Assembly (NCBI GenBank): GCA_002354735.1
Contig: DEMD01000010.1
Coordinates: 248,001 to 312,000, forward strand
Length of the DNA: 64,000 nucleotides
Origin: Gammaproteobacteria bacterium UBA2679
GTDB lineage: Bacteria; Pseudomonadota; Gammaproteobacteria; Pseudomonadales; Oleiphilaceae
Reading direction: 5' to 3'
Made by a program: the position numbers and the translations under genes. Numbering within the stretch: position 1 is the stretch's first letter; each line of letters begins with the position of its first letter. The notes beneath the pieces were generated by a model that was given only the letters and a program-made list of their open reading frames with translations, was not told the origin of the DNA and did not search any database. Positions 26,814 to 35,991 of the stretch are shown one piece after another.

Positions 26814-28943
26814 ATGAATGAGTCAAGCAGTACCATGGGTGCTACCCCTACGCAAATTGCGCATCGCAGTCCCACTGAGTGGTTCTCTTCGCTACCAGCC
26901 TGTCTGATGCTGCTACTGGTTGTTATTTTCACCACCAGTAGTGACATTCACAACCAGATCCTGCGAATTGGGCAGAACACCTGGGATGGCTATTACGAGC
27001 TCCGTTCCGACCCGGTAGCGCCTAGCTGTGACGTCAACCGCGACATCGATGCCGAAGTCGATCGTTTGATTGCTGAGCGTGCGATGGAGGATGAGGACGA
27101 CCTGGGGCTTTTCGAAGCTGACCCGGTCGACCCTGAGACCATCCGTGCTTCAGTGGTGAACTCGGTAGAGAATTGCCAGTTCAAGCATGAGCGCTACGAA
27201 GCGACGAAAGACCGCATCACGCCTGCAGTGCGAGCCTTCCGCTCGGTCGAGTTGTTCATCGGCGATCTCATTGCGTTTGGTCTGACTTCGCAGCGCTTTA
27301 TCCTGGCCTTCCTGGTCGTGATCTGTGCGGCTACAGCGACCTTCCGTCGTCACCACATTTCGATGCGGCCGATGGAAACACGGCTGGATCATCGGGTCTC
27401 CTCGACACTTCAGTTTGCGGCCAACTGTATGCTGTTGCTGTCGGCCTGGTCTTTCCGCGACCTCGTGCACGGTAATAATGCCAACGTGGCAACGGCCAAG
27501 GAAATCATCCACCTGACGTGGATCATCGGCTTTGCTGTACTGGTGGTTATCAGTGGCTTACAGATCTTCCGCATCCCTGATAATGCTGAACCAGGTGGCA
27601 ATTTCGGACATGCCATGCTGTCGGTGCCGCTGTACACAACCATGTGTCTGATCTCGGGCACCTATTTTCTGTTGGGTGGGCACGCCGCTGGTGTCGGCAT
27701 CTATCTCGACAAGATGATGGACCTGTCCGACATGTTCCTCAACGTGGGGCTCTATGTCTGGATAGGCATGATGCTCAAGGAAACCAAGCTGGCTGCGCTG
27801 GTGTTCAATGTCTTCCATCCGTGGAAAATGCCGCCTGAACTGCTGGCTGTCGTTGCCATAGGTGTCGCAGCGATACCGACCGCCTACACGGGTGCATCGG
27901 GTATTTTCGTAATCGCGGCCGGTTCCGTCATCTACCTGGAACTGCGGAAAGCCGGTGCCAGACGGCAGCTCGCGCTGGCGGCGACTGCAATGTCGGGCAG
28001 TCTTGGTGTGGTGTTGAGGCCGTGTCTGCTGGTCGTCATCATTGCCTACCTCAATCGGGAGGTGACGACGGATCAGTTGTTCGGTGAAGGCGTCAAGGTG
28101 TTCTTCCTGACACTCGTGCTGTTTGCGCTGGCTTCGCTGACCCTGAACCGTCAGAGCAAGCTCACCGTCGCGTCGCCAAGAGAGGCGATACCGGCGATGA
28201 TGCGCAATCTGAAGCCGATCATTCCCTACGCGCTGCTCGTCGTGGGCACGGTCTACTTCTATTCACTGGTCCTGGATGTTCAGCTGGATGAGTTTTCTGC
28301 GCCGCGAATTCTGCCGGTCATGATGCTTGCCATACTGGTGTATGAGCACTTTACCGTGGCGAGACGAGAGCGACGGGAAATGGCTGCCGCACATCCCGCG
28401 GGATTGTCGTCCTACGATGAAAAGAACAAGCCGGGCTTCGAGCGTTCGCTACGTTGGGCAACCAATGAGACTACCGTGCATATCGGGGCCCTGCTGTTCC
28501 TGATGGGTCTGTCGGTCAGCATCGGTGGCGTCATCGAGCGCTCGCACTTGATGGATATGTTCCCGACTGACTTCGCCAGTCCATGGACGGTCATGTTGCT
28601 GCTCGTCGGAATCCTGGTCATCATCGGTATGGTCATGGACCCCTACGGTGCGGTTATCCTGGTTAGCGTCACGATTTCCAATGTCGCCTACAAGAATGGC
28701 ATCGACCCGATCCACTTCTGGATGGTGACACTGGTGGCTTTCGAGCTTGGCTATCTGAGCCCGCCTGTGGCCTTGAACCATCTATTGACGCGACAGGTGG
28801 TCGGAGAGGCTGAGGTGAAGCTGGCCTTGCTGGAAGGCAATACCTTCTATCAACGGCATGAGCGGATACTAATGCCTTTGATCGTCATGGGAACTGCACT
28901 GATCATTGTGGCCTTTGGGCCCCTGGTCTTTGACTACTACTAG
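26814..28943 (+). CDS. TRAP transporter large permease with extended N-terminal domain
   Basis: 709 residues. The C-terminal ~430 residues look like DctM, the large membrane subunit of sodium-driven TRAP importers (TAYTGASGIFVIAAG, the AATAMSGSLGVVL loop, GMVMDPYGAVILVSVTISN). The first ~270 residues carry a membrane helix near 28-48, a soluble acidic loop of about 100 residues, then three or four helices, and probably stand in for the small DctQ subunit. The usual PPS after GxLGxxL is replaced by RPC (SLGVVLRPCLLV). Organic acids are typical substrates; the substrate here is unknown. Only TatT is nearby, no binding protein. Confidence 0.82.
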   Translation: MNESSSTMGATPTQIAHRSPTEWFSSLPACLMLLLVVIFTTSSDIHNQILRIGQNTWDGYYELRSDPVAPSCDVNRDIDAEVDRLIAERAMEDEDDLGLFEADPVDPETIRASVVNSVENCQFKHERYEATKDRITPAVRAFRSVELFIGDLIAFGLTSQRFILAFLVVICAATATFRRHHISMRPMETRLDHRVSSTLQFAANCMLLLSAWSFRDLVHGNNANVATAKEIIHLTWIIGFAVLVVISGLQIFRIPDNAEPGGNFGHAMLSVPLYTTMCLISGTYFLLGGHAAGVGIYLDKMMDLSDMFLNVGLYVWIGMMLKETKLAALVFNVFHPWKMPPELLAVVAIGVAAIPTAYTGASGIFVIAAGSVIYLELRKAGARRQLALAATAMSGSLGVVLRPCLLVVIIAYLNREVTTDQLFGEGVKVFFLTLVLFALASLTLNRQSKLTVASPREAIPAMMRNLKPIIPYALLVVGTVYFYSLVLDVQLDEFSAPRILPVMMLAILVYEHFTVARRERREMAAAHPAGLSSYDEKNKPGFERSLRWATNETTVHIGALLFLMGLSVSIGGVIERSHLMDMFPTDFASPWTVMLLLVGILVIIGMVMDPYGAVILVSVTISNVAYKNGIDPIHFWMVTLVAFELGYLSPPVALNHLLTRQVVGEAEVKLALLEGNTFYQRHERILMPLIVMGTALIIVAFGPLVFDYY

Positions 28944-29027
28944 TGTGACTACGACGGCTTGTTGGCAATAGCGCTGGCAAGCTGATCGCTTTCGTTCAGG
29001 CCCTGCGGGTTTTGAGCAGACCAAAAA

Positions 29028-29051
29028 AAAGCCGATCATTTGATCGGCTTT
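29028..29051. terminator. Bidirectional intrinsic terminator
   Basis: AAAGCCGATCA (29028-29038), a TT loop and TGATCGGCTTT (29041-29051) pair perfectly over 11 bases. On the minus strand eight U residues follow, serving pckA; on the plus strand the run TTTGTCTT follows, serving the TRAP operon. It lies between their convergent ends. Confidence 0.9.
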
Positions 29052-29070
29052 GTCTTATCTGACTATCGAG

Positions 29071-30624
29071 TTAGCTAACCTTGGGGCCGGCTGCCTTGAT
29101 GGCGTCGGAAACATCGAACTTCTCAAAGTTGTCGTTAAACTGCTTGATCAGCTCTGCTGCCTTTGCGTCGTATGCCGCTGGATCCTTCCAGGTCTGCCTT
29201 GGATTCAGGAGCTGGCTATCGACACCTGGCAGGGTGGTCGGTACTCGCAGGTTGAGGTCCGGCAGCAGCTCGGTCTCGTCCGGGTTGATCGTATCGTTCT
29301 GAATCGCTGTGATGACTGCACGGGTCACAGGAATGCTGAAACGACTCCCTACACCATGCGGGCCGCCAGTCCAGCCGGTGTTGACCAAATAGACCTTGCT
29401 GCCAAACTCTTCGATCCGCTTCATCAGCAGTTCAGCATAGACGCCGGCAGGACGTGGAAAGAAGGGCGCGCCAAAACAGGTGGAGAAGGTCGACTTGAGC
29501 TTTGAGCTCGAGCCCATTTCCGTCGAGCCTACCAGAGCGGTATAGCCGCTGAGGAAGTGATACGCAGCTGCTTCCTTGGATAATAGAGACACTGGTGGCA
29601 GTACGCCGGTCATGTCACAGGTCAGGAACACGATGGCCTGTGGCTCGCCGGCCTTGTTCTCGAGTACGCGTTTTTCGACGTGCTCGAGCGGATAGGCGCA
29701 GCGGGTGTTCTCGGTCAAGCTCACATCGTTGTAGTCGGGTTTGCGAGTATGCTCATCGATCACCACGTTCTCGATGATGGCGCCGAAGCGGATGGCGTCC
29801 CAGATAATGGGCTCGTTCTTCTGGCTCAGATCGATGGTCTTGGCATAGCAGCCGCCTTCGATGTTGAATACGACGCCACGGCCCCAGCCATGCTCATCAT
29901 CGCCAATCAGGTAACGGTCGGGGTCGGCAGACAGGGTCGTCTTGCCGGTGCCGGACAGGCCGAAGAATAGGCAGGTTTCACCATCGTCACCGACGTTGGC
30001 GCTGCAGTGCATCGGCAGAACGTCTTTCTCTGGCAGCAGGAAGTTCTGTACCGAGAACATCGCCTTCTTCATTTCGCCAGCGTAGCGCATACCAGCCAGC
30101 AGCACCTTGCGGCGCGCGAAGTTTATGATTACAGCGCCATCGCTGTTGGTGCCATCGCGTTCTGGCTCGCAGGTGAAGTTTGGCACGTTGAGCACCTGCC
30201 ACTCCTGCTTGTCCGCGGAGTTGTAGCGCTCGGGAATGATGAACATCGTGCGGCCGAACAAATTATGCCAGGCAGTCTCGGTAGTCACCTTGATTGGCAG
30301 GTAGTGTTCACTATCAGCGCCAACGTGCAGGGTGGAGATGAACTGATCCTTGTCGGACAGGTAGGATTCCACACGGTCCCACAGGGCATCGAACTGGTCC
30401 TGCTTGAACGGACGGTTGATGGCGCCCCAGTCGATTGAGTCGCTGGTGCTGGCTTCCTCAACAATAAAGCGATCTTTGGGTGAACGACCGGTACGATGAC
30501 CAGTATCCACAACGAGTGCACCATTGTCGGCAAGGCGGCCTTCGTTGCGACGGATCGCCTGCTCGACCAGTTCGGCCGTGCTCAGGTTGGTATAGGTAGT
30601 CACATTTGAACTGTTCGTGCTCAC
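29071..30624 (-). CDS. pckA: Phosphoenolpyruvate carboxykinase (ATP)
   Basis: 517 residues. ATP-dependent enzyme converting oxaloacetate to phosphoenolpyruvate, the first committed step of gluconeogenesis. The kinase P-loop is [16 protein letters not shown] near residue 225, with IGDDEHGWG and RCAYPLEHV following, and [15 protein letters not shown] near the C-terminus. GTG 30624 is the start, with GAGGG about 11 bases upstream. It follows hslO on the same strand with a 164-base gap that probably carries its own promoter; an intrinsic terminator closes it. Confidence 0.97.
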   Translation of the reverse strand: MSTNSSNVTTYTNLSTAELVEQAIRRNEGRLADNGALVVDTGHRTGRSPKDRFIVEEASTSDSIDWGAINRPFKQDQFDALWDRVESYLSDKDQFISTLHVGADSEHYLPIKVTTETAWHNLFGRTMFIIPERYNSADKQEWQVLNVPNFTCEPERDGTNSDGAVIINFARRKVLLAGMRYAGEMKKAMFSVQNFLLPEKDVLPMHCSANVGDDGETCLFFGLSGTGKTTLSADPDRYLIGDDEHGWGRGVVFNIEGGCYAKTIDLSQKNEPIIWDAIRFGAIIENVVIDEHTRKPDYNDVSLTENTRCAYPLEHVEKRVLENKAGEPQAIVFLTCDMTGVLPPVSLLSKEAAAYHFLSGYTALVGSTEMGSSSKLKSTFSTCFGAPFFPRPAGVYAELLMKRIEEFGSKVYLVNTGWTGGPHGVGSRFSIPVTRAVITAIQNDTINPDETELLPDLNLRVPTTLPGVDSQLLNPRQTWKDPAAYDAKAAELIKQFNDNFEKFDVSDAIKAAGPKVS

Positions 30625-30788
30625 TGCTGGTTAACCCTCAAAAGACTGAAACGACAGCAAAATCGGCCATCCATGTATTGTTGGAATGGATATCCTGATC
30701 CGGAGCTGATCTTGCCACCTGCATTCTGGCGCGCATTATGCCAAAAAGCAGGTCAAAAGACGATACGGGTGCCTCAGTTCCGGCCTGT

Positions 30789-31655
30789 TCAGCCGGCGGG
30801 GGCGAGGCTGCTTGAGGGCAGATGGTAGGCTTTGCCGCAGAACTGGCAGGTGAGATCAATGACTTCCTGTTCTTTTCGCATGCTTTCTCTCTCATCCACT
30901 GGAAGCGAATGCAGCGCGTCCAGAAAGCGTTGTTCGCTGCAGCTGCAGGAAAATCTTACCTTGTCAGACGACAGTAGCTGGATATCATCTTCATGAAACA
31001 GTCTGTAGAGGATGTCTACGACGGGAAGATCGAAGACTTCTTCGACCTTCAGCGTATTGGCCAGGTGACCGATCCTCTCCCACTCCAGCGCCTGACGGGC
31101 GCGGTCGTCCGTTGGGAGGCACTGGATCAGTAAACCGCCAGTTCGCATTCTCCCGGGCGTCTGCGCCGAGTCGGCAGCCTTGTGCTGGAATAGCCAGAGA
31201 TGCGTAGGGAGCTGCTCCGAGCGTTCGAAATAGTCTTCCACACAGGCCGCTAGCGTCGGGTGCGACAGTGCAACGATGCCCTGATAGCGCTGACCCTTTT
31301 CCGGGCTCAGTGTGATGGCCAGGGTAGCCTTGTCGGCGAAGGCCTCATTGATGCGCGAACTCGCCGGCGTTTCACTGAATCTGGCGATGCCGCGAATCTC
31401 GTGACGGTGATTCGCCTCAGCCATCAGCATGCTCACGGGGCCGGTACTTCGGGCCTGTAGGCTGGTGGAGCCTTCGATCTTCAGTGTGGCACTGAGGAGT
31501 ACCGTGGTGCAGAGACTCTGCGCGAGCAACTCGTACACCGTATCGGGATACTCTGCGAAAGCGGTAGCATCAGCGAGGGACTGGTCCAGCAGTACAAGGT
31601 GCCCGCGGATATCGAGCTCTGGAAACATGAATTTGTGCAGGTAGTCAGCGTTCAT
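30789..31655 (-). CDS. hslO: Hsp33 redox-activated chaperonin HslO
   Basis: 288 residues. The C-terminal redox switch is a zinc site made of CSCSEQRF and LTCQFCGKAY (CxC...CxxC). Oxidation releases zinc and turns on holdase activity. The N-terminal domain has FMFPELDIRGHLVLLDQS and HEIRGIARFSE. Its ATG overlaps the TGA of hslR (ATGA), as in the heat-shock pair hslR-hslO of E. coli. Located in the cytoplasm. Confidence 0.96.
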   Translation of the reverse strand: MNADYLHKFMFPELDIRGHLVLLDQSLADATAFAEYPDTVYELLAQSLCTTVLLSATLKIEGSTSLQARSTGPVSMLMAEANHRHEIRGIARFSETPASSRINEAFADKATLAITLSPEKGQRYQGIVALSHPTLAACVEDYFERSEQLPTHLWLFQHKAADSAQTPGRMRTGGLLIQCLPTDDRARQALEWERIGHLANTLKVEEVFDLPVVDILYRLFHEDDIQLLSSDKVRFSCSCSEQRFLDALHSLPVDERESMRKEQEVIDLTCQFCGKAYHLPSSSLAPAG

Positions 31656-32083
31656 TGCTGGTTCTCATCGTTAACGTTTCTGAAGCGGTGGATCTGTCGG
31701 CGATCCCGCTTGGTCGGGCGCCGTGCTGGCGGCATGGCGGCCGTTTTCAACTGTCGTCTGACTTCAGCTTCCTGTTCTCGTGCAGCAAGGCTCTCCGGCG
31801 TCTCTTCATACAGCAGCGCCGCATCGGGTGCAGAGCCACGGCGGCCACTTACGGCCGTTATAACCACCGTTCGCTGCGAAAAGCCGGCACGGAAGCGAAT
31901 TTCGGCGCCAACTGCCACGGTCTTGCCCGGTTTGCAGCGCTGATCGTTATAAAAGACCTTGCCGCCTTCTATAGCTGCTCGTGCGAGGCTGCGTGTCTTG
32001 TAGAAGCGCGCCGCCCAGAGATATTTGTCCAGCCGAACTGCTTCAGAGTCTGGTGCGCTGTCTTCGTCTCGCTGCTGTTTCAA
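31652..32083 (-). CDS. hslR: Hsp15, S4-domain ribosome-rescue protein HslR
   Basis: 143 residues. An S4 RNA-binding domain (VRLDKYLWAARFYKTRSLA, then EGGKVFYNDQRCKPG) and a basic tail rich in Arg and Lys. Hsp15 binds blocked 50S subunits carrying peptidyl-tRNA after heat shock. The start appears to be TTG 32083, since no ATG or GTG gives the family N-terminus. The stop overlaps the hslO start by four bases. Confidence 0.94.
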   Translation of the reverse strand: MKQQRDEDSAPDSEAVRLDKYLWAARFYKTRSLARAAIEGGKVFYNDQRCKPGKTVAVGAEIRFRAGFSQRTVVITAVSGRRGSAPDAALLYEETPESLAAREQEAEVRRQLKTAAMPPARRPTKRDRRQIHRFRNVNDENQQ

Positions 32084-32141
32084 TGATCCGTATCCTTCAG
32101 TGGCGGTTTTCTCCTGAGCTATTTCTATAATACATGGCTGA

Positions 32142-32873
32142 TCAAGGTACCAGATCCCCGAGGTCGGTCAGCATTGGCACCAGCTGAGCATCAGAGGGGC
32201 TGCTTTGTCCGCGCCTGTAAATCCGTATGTACGGCTCACCTGACACCTCACCTTGGCTATCAGGTTGCGCAATGCCATAGAGGTAAGCGATGCCGTGTCT
32301 GGCTGCCGCTTCGAGAACCTGATCGTTGTCATCAATGAACATGGTGTGTTCATTCCGGAAATCAAGTGTCTGCTGCAGCTGTGACCAGAAACCAGCGGAT
32401 TCCTTCGGCTCTCCGTAGTCATGTGAGGAAATGATTCTGTCACTGTCGAAATACTGATGCAGCCCTACAGCAGCCAGTTTGATTTCAAGCCCCGCGCGAT
32501 GAGCATTGGTCACGATATAAGCCGAGGCGGCGTGCGTCTTCAGAAATTGCAGCAGGTGCTCGGTGCCAGGGCGATACTGGATGAGGTGCCCAACCTCACG
32601 CTTCAACGAAGTGATGTCGACGTTCAGCGTCCGGCTCCAGTAGTCGAGGCAATACCAGTTCAGGGTGCCGCGCTGTGCCTGTATCAAAGCGGTGACATGG
32701 CGTCTGGCCTCTGCCTGCTCCTGCTGATGGATCTGGGCATAGCGCAAGGGCAGATGCTCCATCCAGAAATGGTTGTCGTAATTGAGATCGAGCAGGGTGC
32801 CGTCCATGTCGAGCAGTACGGTCTCGATTTGTGACCAATCAGGCCGCTTGTCAGCGCCCGTGGTTTCGTTCAT
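32142..32873 (-). CDS. yrfG: GMP/IMP 5'-nucleotidase YrfG (HAD family)
   Basis: 243 residues. HAD phosphatase motifs: LLDMDGTLLDL (nucleophile Asp and acid/base Asp), YIVTNAHR (motif II, Thr), and FIDDNDQVLEAA (motif IV). The insert NYDNHFWMEHLPLRYAQ is characteristic of YrfG, which dephosphorylates purine nucleotides. ATG 32873 has TGGAGTAACG six bases upstream, so I prefer it to the in-frame codon at 32918. The order yrfG-hslR-hslO-pckA equals that of E. coli. The divergent cysQ start lies only 34 bases away. Confidence 0.93.
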   Translation of the reverse strand: MNETTGADKRPDWSQIETVLLDMDGTLLDLNYDNHFWMEHLPLRYAQIHQQEQAEARRHVTALIQAQRGTLNWYCLDYWSRTLNVDITSLKREVGHLIQYRPGTEHLLQFLKTHAASAYIVTNAHRAGLEIKLAAVGLHQYFDSDRIISSHDYGEPKESAGFWSQLQQTLDFRNEHTMFIDDNDQVLEAAARHGIAYLYGIAQPDSQGEVSGEPYIRIYRRGQSSPSDAQLVPMLTDLGDLVP

Positions 32874-32907
32874 CGTTACTCCATCAGGTTTATCTACAGG
32901 GAACGTC

Positions 32908-33837
32908 ATGCTTACCACGGATCACATCGCCATTCTGGCACCGCGTATCGACCATCTTATCAAACGTGCCGGTGCAGCAACACTGGAGGTCTTCAATGCC
33001 CCAGGGGAACTTGAAGTCATCAGTAAGGCGGACGAGTCGCCAGTGACGATTGCTGACCATCGGGCGCATCAGATCATTCTGGACGGCCTCAACGCGCTCG
33101 CCTCTGAACTCAGACAGACCGAAACCGAGGGCGAAGGCAGTGCGCTGACCACTGCGACAGCGGCTCTGGTAGCCGACTTGCCAGTGCTTTCGGAAGAGGC
33201 AACCTTACAATCCTTCGAAGACCGCCAGTCATGGTCGACATACTGGCTTGTCGATCCGCTCGATGGCACCAGGGAGTTCGTCAGCGGTAATGGTGAATAC
33301 ACCGTCAACATCGCGCTCATCCATAACCATCAGCCCATAGCGGGCTGGGTATATGCGCCTGTCCAGGGCGTACTGTATTCCGGATGGCAGATAGGCGACG
33401 CGAAGGCCGCCTTCCGTGAACGCGATGGCAAACGGGTTTCCATACACACACGACTGCCGGACAGGCCAGGGGCGGACGGTATCGATGTGGTGGCGAGCAG
33501 GCGGCATGGTACGGACGCACTTGAACCCATCATGAAAAGGGCTGGCGAACTGTTTCCGGAGGTGCGGACGAGGAATATTGGCAGTTCACTGAAAATCTGC
33601 CTGGTAGCGGCTGGAGAGGCCGACTGGTATCCGCGGCTGGCGCCCACGTCGGAATGGGACACTGCAGCCGCGGATGCCGTGCTAAGGGGCGCAGGCGGGA
33701 TCATGGTCGATACCAACCATGTGCCCCTTCGCTATAACTCTGGAGACTCGATTCTGAATCCGCATTTTCACGCGTTTTCCGCCGACCATGCGGTCTGGCG
33801 CGAGCTCCTCGGTCTGAATTCTGTCAGCGGGATCTGA
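32908..33837 (+). CDS. cysQ: 3'(2'),5'-bisphosphate nucleotidase CysQ
   Basis: 309 residues, inositol monophosphatase superfamily. Metal-site motifs: SEEAT, WLVDPLDGTREF and SEWDTAAADAVL; SPVTIADHRAHQ near the N-terminus. It hydrolyses 3'-phosphoadenosine 5'-phosphate to AMP during sulfur assimilation. It is about 60 residues longer than E. coli CysQ because of an insert near residues 65-90 (ELRQTETEGEGSALTT). ATG 32908 has CAGGGA six bases upstream; the longer frame to 32782 runs into yrfG. In many gammaproteobacteria nudE lies between yrfG and cysQ; it is absent here. Confidence 0.93.
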   Translation: MLTTDHIAILAPRIDHLIKRAGAATLEVFNAPGELEVISKADESPVTIADHRAHQIILDGLNALASELRQTETEGEGSALTTATAALVADLPVLSEEATLQSFEDRQSWSTYWLVDPLDGTREFVSGNGEYTVNIALIHNHQPIAGWVYAPVQGVLYSGWQIGDAKAAFRERDGKRVSIHTRLPDRPGADGIDVVASRRHGTDALEPIMKRAGELFPEVRTRNIGSSLKICLVAAGEADWYPRLAPTSEWDTAAADAVLRGAGGIMVDTNHVPLRYNSGDSILNPHFHAFSADHAVWRELLGLNSVSGI

Positions 33838-33879
33838 GAGACAACTTCTACTTCAAAGTCCAGGGCTGTCAGAAGCTGT

Positions 33880-34212
33880 TCAGTTGTTACCGGCGATGAT
33901 AACTTCATCCTTGCGGCCAACCTGAGTGCAACCCAGGCAGCGGACGAAGGTGGTCGTAGCGGGGCCAATGACCAGAGAGTCTGCGGCTTCCTTGACGTTA
34001 CCGCCGAGGGCCGAGAACGGCAGAGACGCTATGAAGACAGCTGTTCCCACCACGGTCATGCCAAACAGGACCGGTCTCGCGAACACTGCGTCACCGGTCA
34101 TCGCCAGTGCGCTTGGATTCTCTTCGATGACATCTGCGAAACTCGCTGATGGCAGCATCAAACTGGCGGCGAACAATGCGCCTCCGACTACTTTACTCAC
34201 TTTCCCGAACAT
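33880..34212 (-). CDS. Small exported membrane protein of unknown function
   Basis: 110 residues from ATG 34212, which has GAGAGGTCAAC upstream. A signal peptide (FGKVSKVVGGALFAASLMLP, cleavage after ASFA) is followed by a short region and one hydrophobic helix (VLFGMTVVGTAVFIASLPF), then ALGGNVKEAADSLVIGPA and CLGC near the end. Small proteins of this pattern occur in Pseudomonas and halophilic gammaproteobacteria, often mislabelled multidrug transporter. I do not know its function. It lies downstream of mutM on the same strand. Confidence 0.75.
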   Translation of the reverse strand: MFGKVSKVVGGALFAASLMLPSASFADVIEENPSALAMTGDAVFARPVLFGMTVVGTAVFIASLPFSALGGNVKEAADSLVIGPATTTFVRCLGCTQVGRKDEVIIAGNN

Positions 34213-34284
34213 GTTGACCTCTCCCACGACATAGGTATGTACCTGTTCAAGGTAGCAGGCGCCTGCGTGAGTGCCAGAAGGGGA

Positions 34285-34315
34285 AACCAATTGAAGCGAA
34301 TCAACGCAATTGGTT
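34285..34315 (-). terminator. Candidate hairpin after mutM
   Basis: AACCAATTG (34285-34293) and CAATTGGTT (34307-34315) form a perfect nine-pair stem with a 13-base loop, 13 bases after the mutM stop on the minus strand. Only a short T-run (TTTCC) follows on that strand, so termination is likely weak. Confidence 0.45.
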
Positions 34316-34327
34316 ACAAAGTAAGCG

Positions 34328-35194
34328 TCAACGCTGGCACTGTCGGCAAAACACGGTAGTTCTTTGATTCAAACGGATATCTTCAAGGATGGCTGAACAG
34401 GCTGGGCAGGCCAGGCCGGCTCGTCCATATACCTGCAGGGATTGTTGAAAATATCCCGGCTTGCCATCGCCCCCCACGAAATCACGCAGTGTGGTGCCAC
34501 CCTGCTCGATGGAACGCTGTAGCCGATGCTTGATAGCTTCAACCAGCCGATCATAGCGTACTGCAGAAATGAGTCCTGCCTTTCGGGTAGGCAAGATTCC
34601 TGCCTGAAACAGCGCCTCATTTGCATAGATGTTGCCGACGCCGACGACGACGTCCTGGTTCATCAGAAAACTCTTCACCGCCGTGCGTAGCCCGCGCGAT
34701 CGACGATACAGGTATTCGCCGTCGAAGGCGTCCGAAAGCGGTTCAGGTCCGAGCGCCTTCAATAGCCAGTGCGAGCTCTCCTGCAGATCAGCCTCTTCCG
34801 GTCCAAGCAGATGCCAGCTGCCAAACCTGCGCGGATCGTTGTAACGCATGACGATGGCCTCTTCAGGTCCATCACCTCTGTTGCCGAGGGCGAGATCCAC
34901 GTGATCGTGCTTTTTCACCGGCGTACCGGCGGGACAGATCTTCAGAGATCCGCTCATGCCCAGATGAACGATCAGACCAATGTAACTGCCATCCTGTCGC
35001 TGTAGGTCGACGATGAGATACTTGGCACGGCGGCGCAGGCCAGTTATGACTGTCCCGGTCACCGTATCCGCCAGCGTCGTCGGTATCGGCCAGCGCAGGC
35101 GGTAGTCGCGTATCTCGACGTGCTCGATCACACGCCCCGTGACGTGAGGTTCCAGTCCTCGTCTGGTAGTTTCTACTTCTGGCAGTTCAGGCAT
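34328..35194 (-). CDS. mutM: Formamidopyrimidine-DNA glycosylase MutM (Fpg)
   Basis: 288 residues. Starts PELPEVETTRRGL, so the catalytic Pro2 and Glu3 are at the N-terminus after Met removal; this fixes the start at ATG 35194. KKHDHVDL and NDPRRFGS form the central region, VGNIYANEALF the helix-two-turn-helix, and CPAC plus CRQC the C-terminal zinc finger. It excises 8-oxoguanine. It overlaps the end of rsmD by 22 bases. Confidence 0.96.
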   Translation of the reverse strand: MPELPEVETTRRGLEPHVTGRVIEHVEIRDYRLRWPIPTTLADTVTGTVITGLRRRAKYLIVDLQRQDGSYIGLIVHLGMSGSLKICPAGTPVKKHDHVDLALGNRGDGPEEAIVMRYNDPRRFGSWHLLGPEEADLQESSHWLLKALGPEPLSDAFDGEYLYRRSRGLRTAVKSFLMNQDVVVGVGNIYANEALFQAGILPTRKAGLISAVRYDRLVEAIKHRLQRSIEQGGTTLRDFVGGDGKPGYFQQSLQVYGRAGLACPACSAILEDIRLNQRTTVFCRQCQR

Positions 35195-35859
35195 CTGAGA
35201 ATTCCGTACTGGAGTTGGCCAGCAAGCTTGTGTCGGTAGAGATCCCAGTCTGGCGGGAGCAGCGAGGCGATATCGAGTGTTTTCTCCGCTTCGAAATAGA
35301 TCAGCGCGCCCGGCTTCAGAAATGAACAGGCGCTGAGCGCCTCCAGGCAAGGCTGTAGCAGGCCCTTGTCAAAAGGTGGGTCGAGAAACACCAGGTCGAC
35401 AGCTTGCTCCGACTGGGCGTACTGCGCTTCCATACCCGCAATTATCGATAGCGCATCAGCACAGCGAACATCAAAGCGCATCTTGCCGGCGGTATCTCCG
35501 CCTTCCAGGAGTGCCAACGATGTGCTGATCTGTCGGCAGACACGCGTACTGGTGTCCCCGAAGCTTACAAAATCTGCGCCGCGCGACAAGGCTTCGGCGC
35601 CGAGGGCACCGGTCCCCGCAAAGAGGTCGAGACAGCGCAAGCCGCTGAGGCTCGCTTCACCTCCGAGGCCATAGTAGCTGCCGAGCCAGTTGAATACGGT
35701 CTCACGGATGCGATCCAGCGTCGGGCGCAGCCCTTCCGCCGCTTCGAACTGCAGCTTGCGACCTCTGAAGCGGCCGGCAATCAGACGCACCTCCGACATG
35801 TCGCCGCGGCCGCTCTGCCGCTCATTACGGCGCCTGCCGCGTTGCGCTTTACCAGCCAA
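35173..35859 (-). CDS. rsmD: 16S rRNA (guanine-966-N2)-methyltransferase RsmD
   Basis: 228 residues. VRLIAGRFRGRKL at the N-terminus, LRPTLDRIRETVFNWL, SAM site CLDLFAGTGALGAEALSRGA and catalytic VFLDPPFDKG. Acts on the 30S subunit. TTG 35859 has GGGAG upstream; a basic N-terminal tail (KAQRGRRRNERQ) is normal for the family. It is divergent from ftsY, the usual arrangement in Pseudomonas. Confidence 0.95.
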   Translation of the reverse strand: MAGKAQRGRRRNERQSGRGDMSEVRLIAGRFRGRKLQFEAAEGLRPTLDRIRETVFNWLGSYYGLGGEASLSGLRCLDLFAGTGALGAEALSRGADFVSFGDTSTRVCRQISTSLALLEGGDTAGKMRFDVRCADALSIIAGMEAQYAQSEQAVDLVFLDPPFDKGLLQPCLEALSACSFLKPGALIYFEAEKTLDIASLLPPDWDLYRHKLAGQLQYGILRCLNCQK

Positions 35860-35991
35860 TTGCTTACTCCCTTAGATACGGCTGTAATTTTGACACCAAG
35901 GTGCCTAGAATGCTGCATTGCATTTCATCGGCCGGATCATAACAAAGCATATTCGCGCAAGCCTGGCCAAGCCTCAAATTAAAGGACTTCC

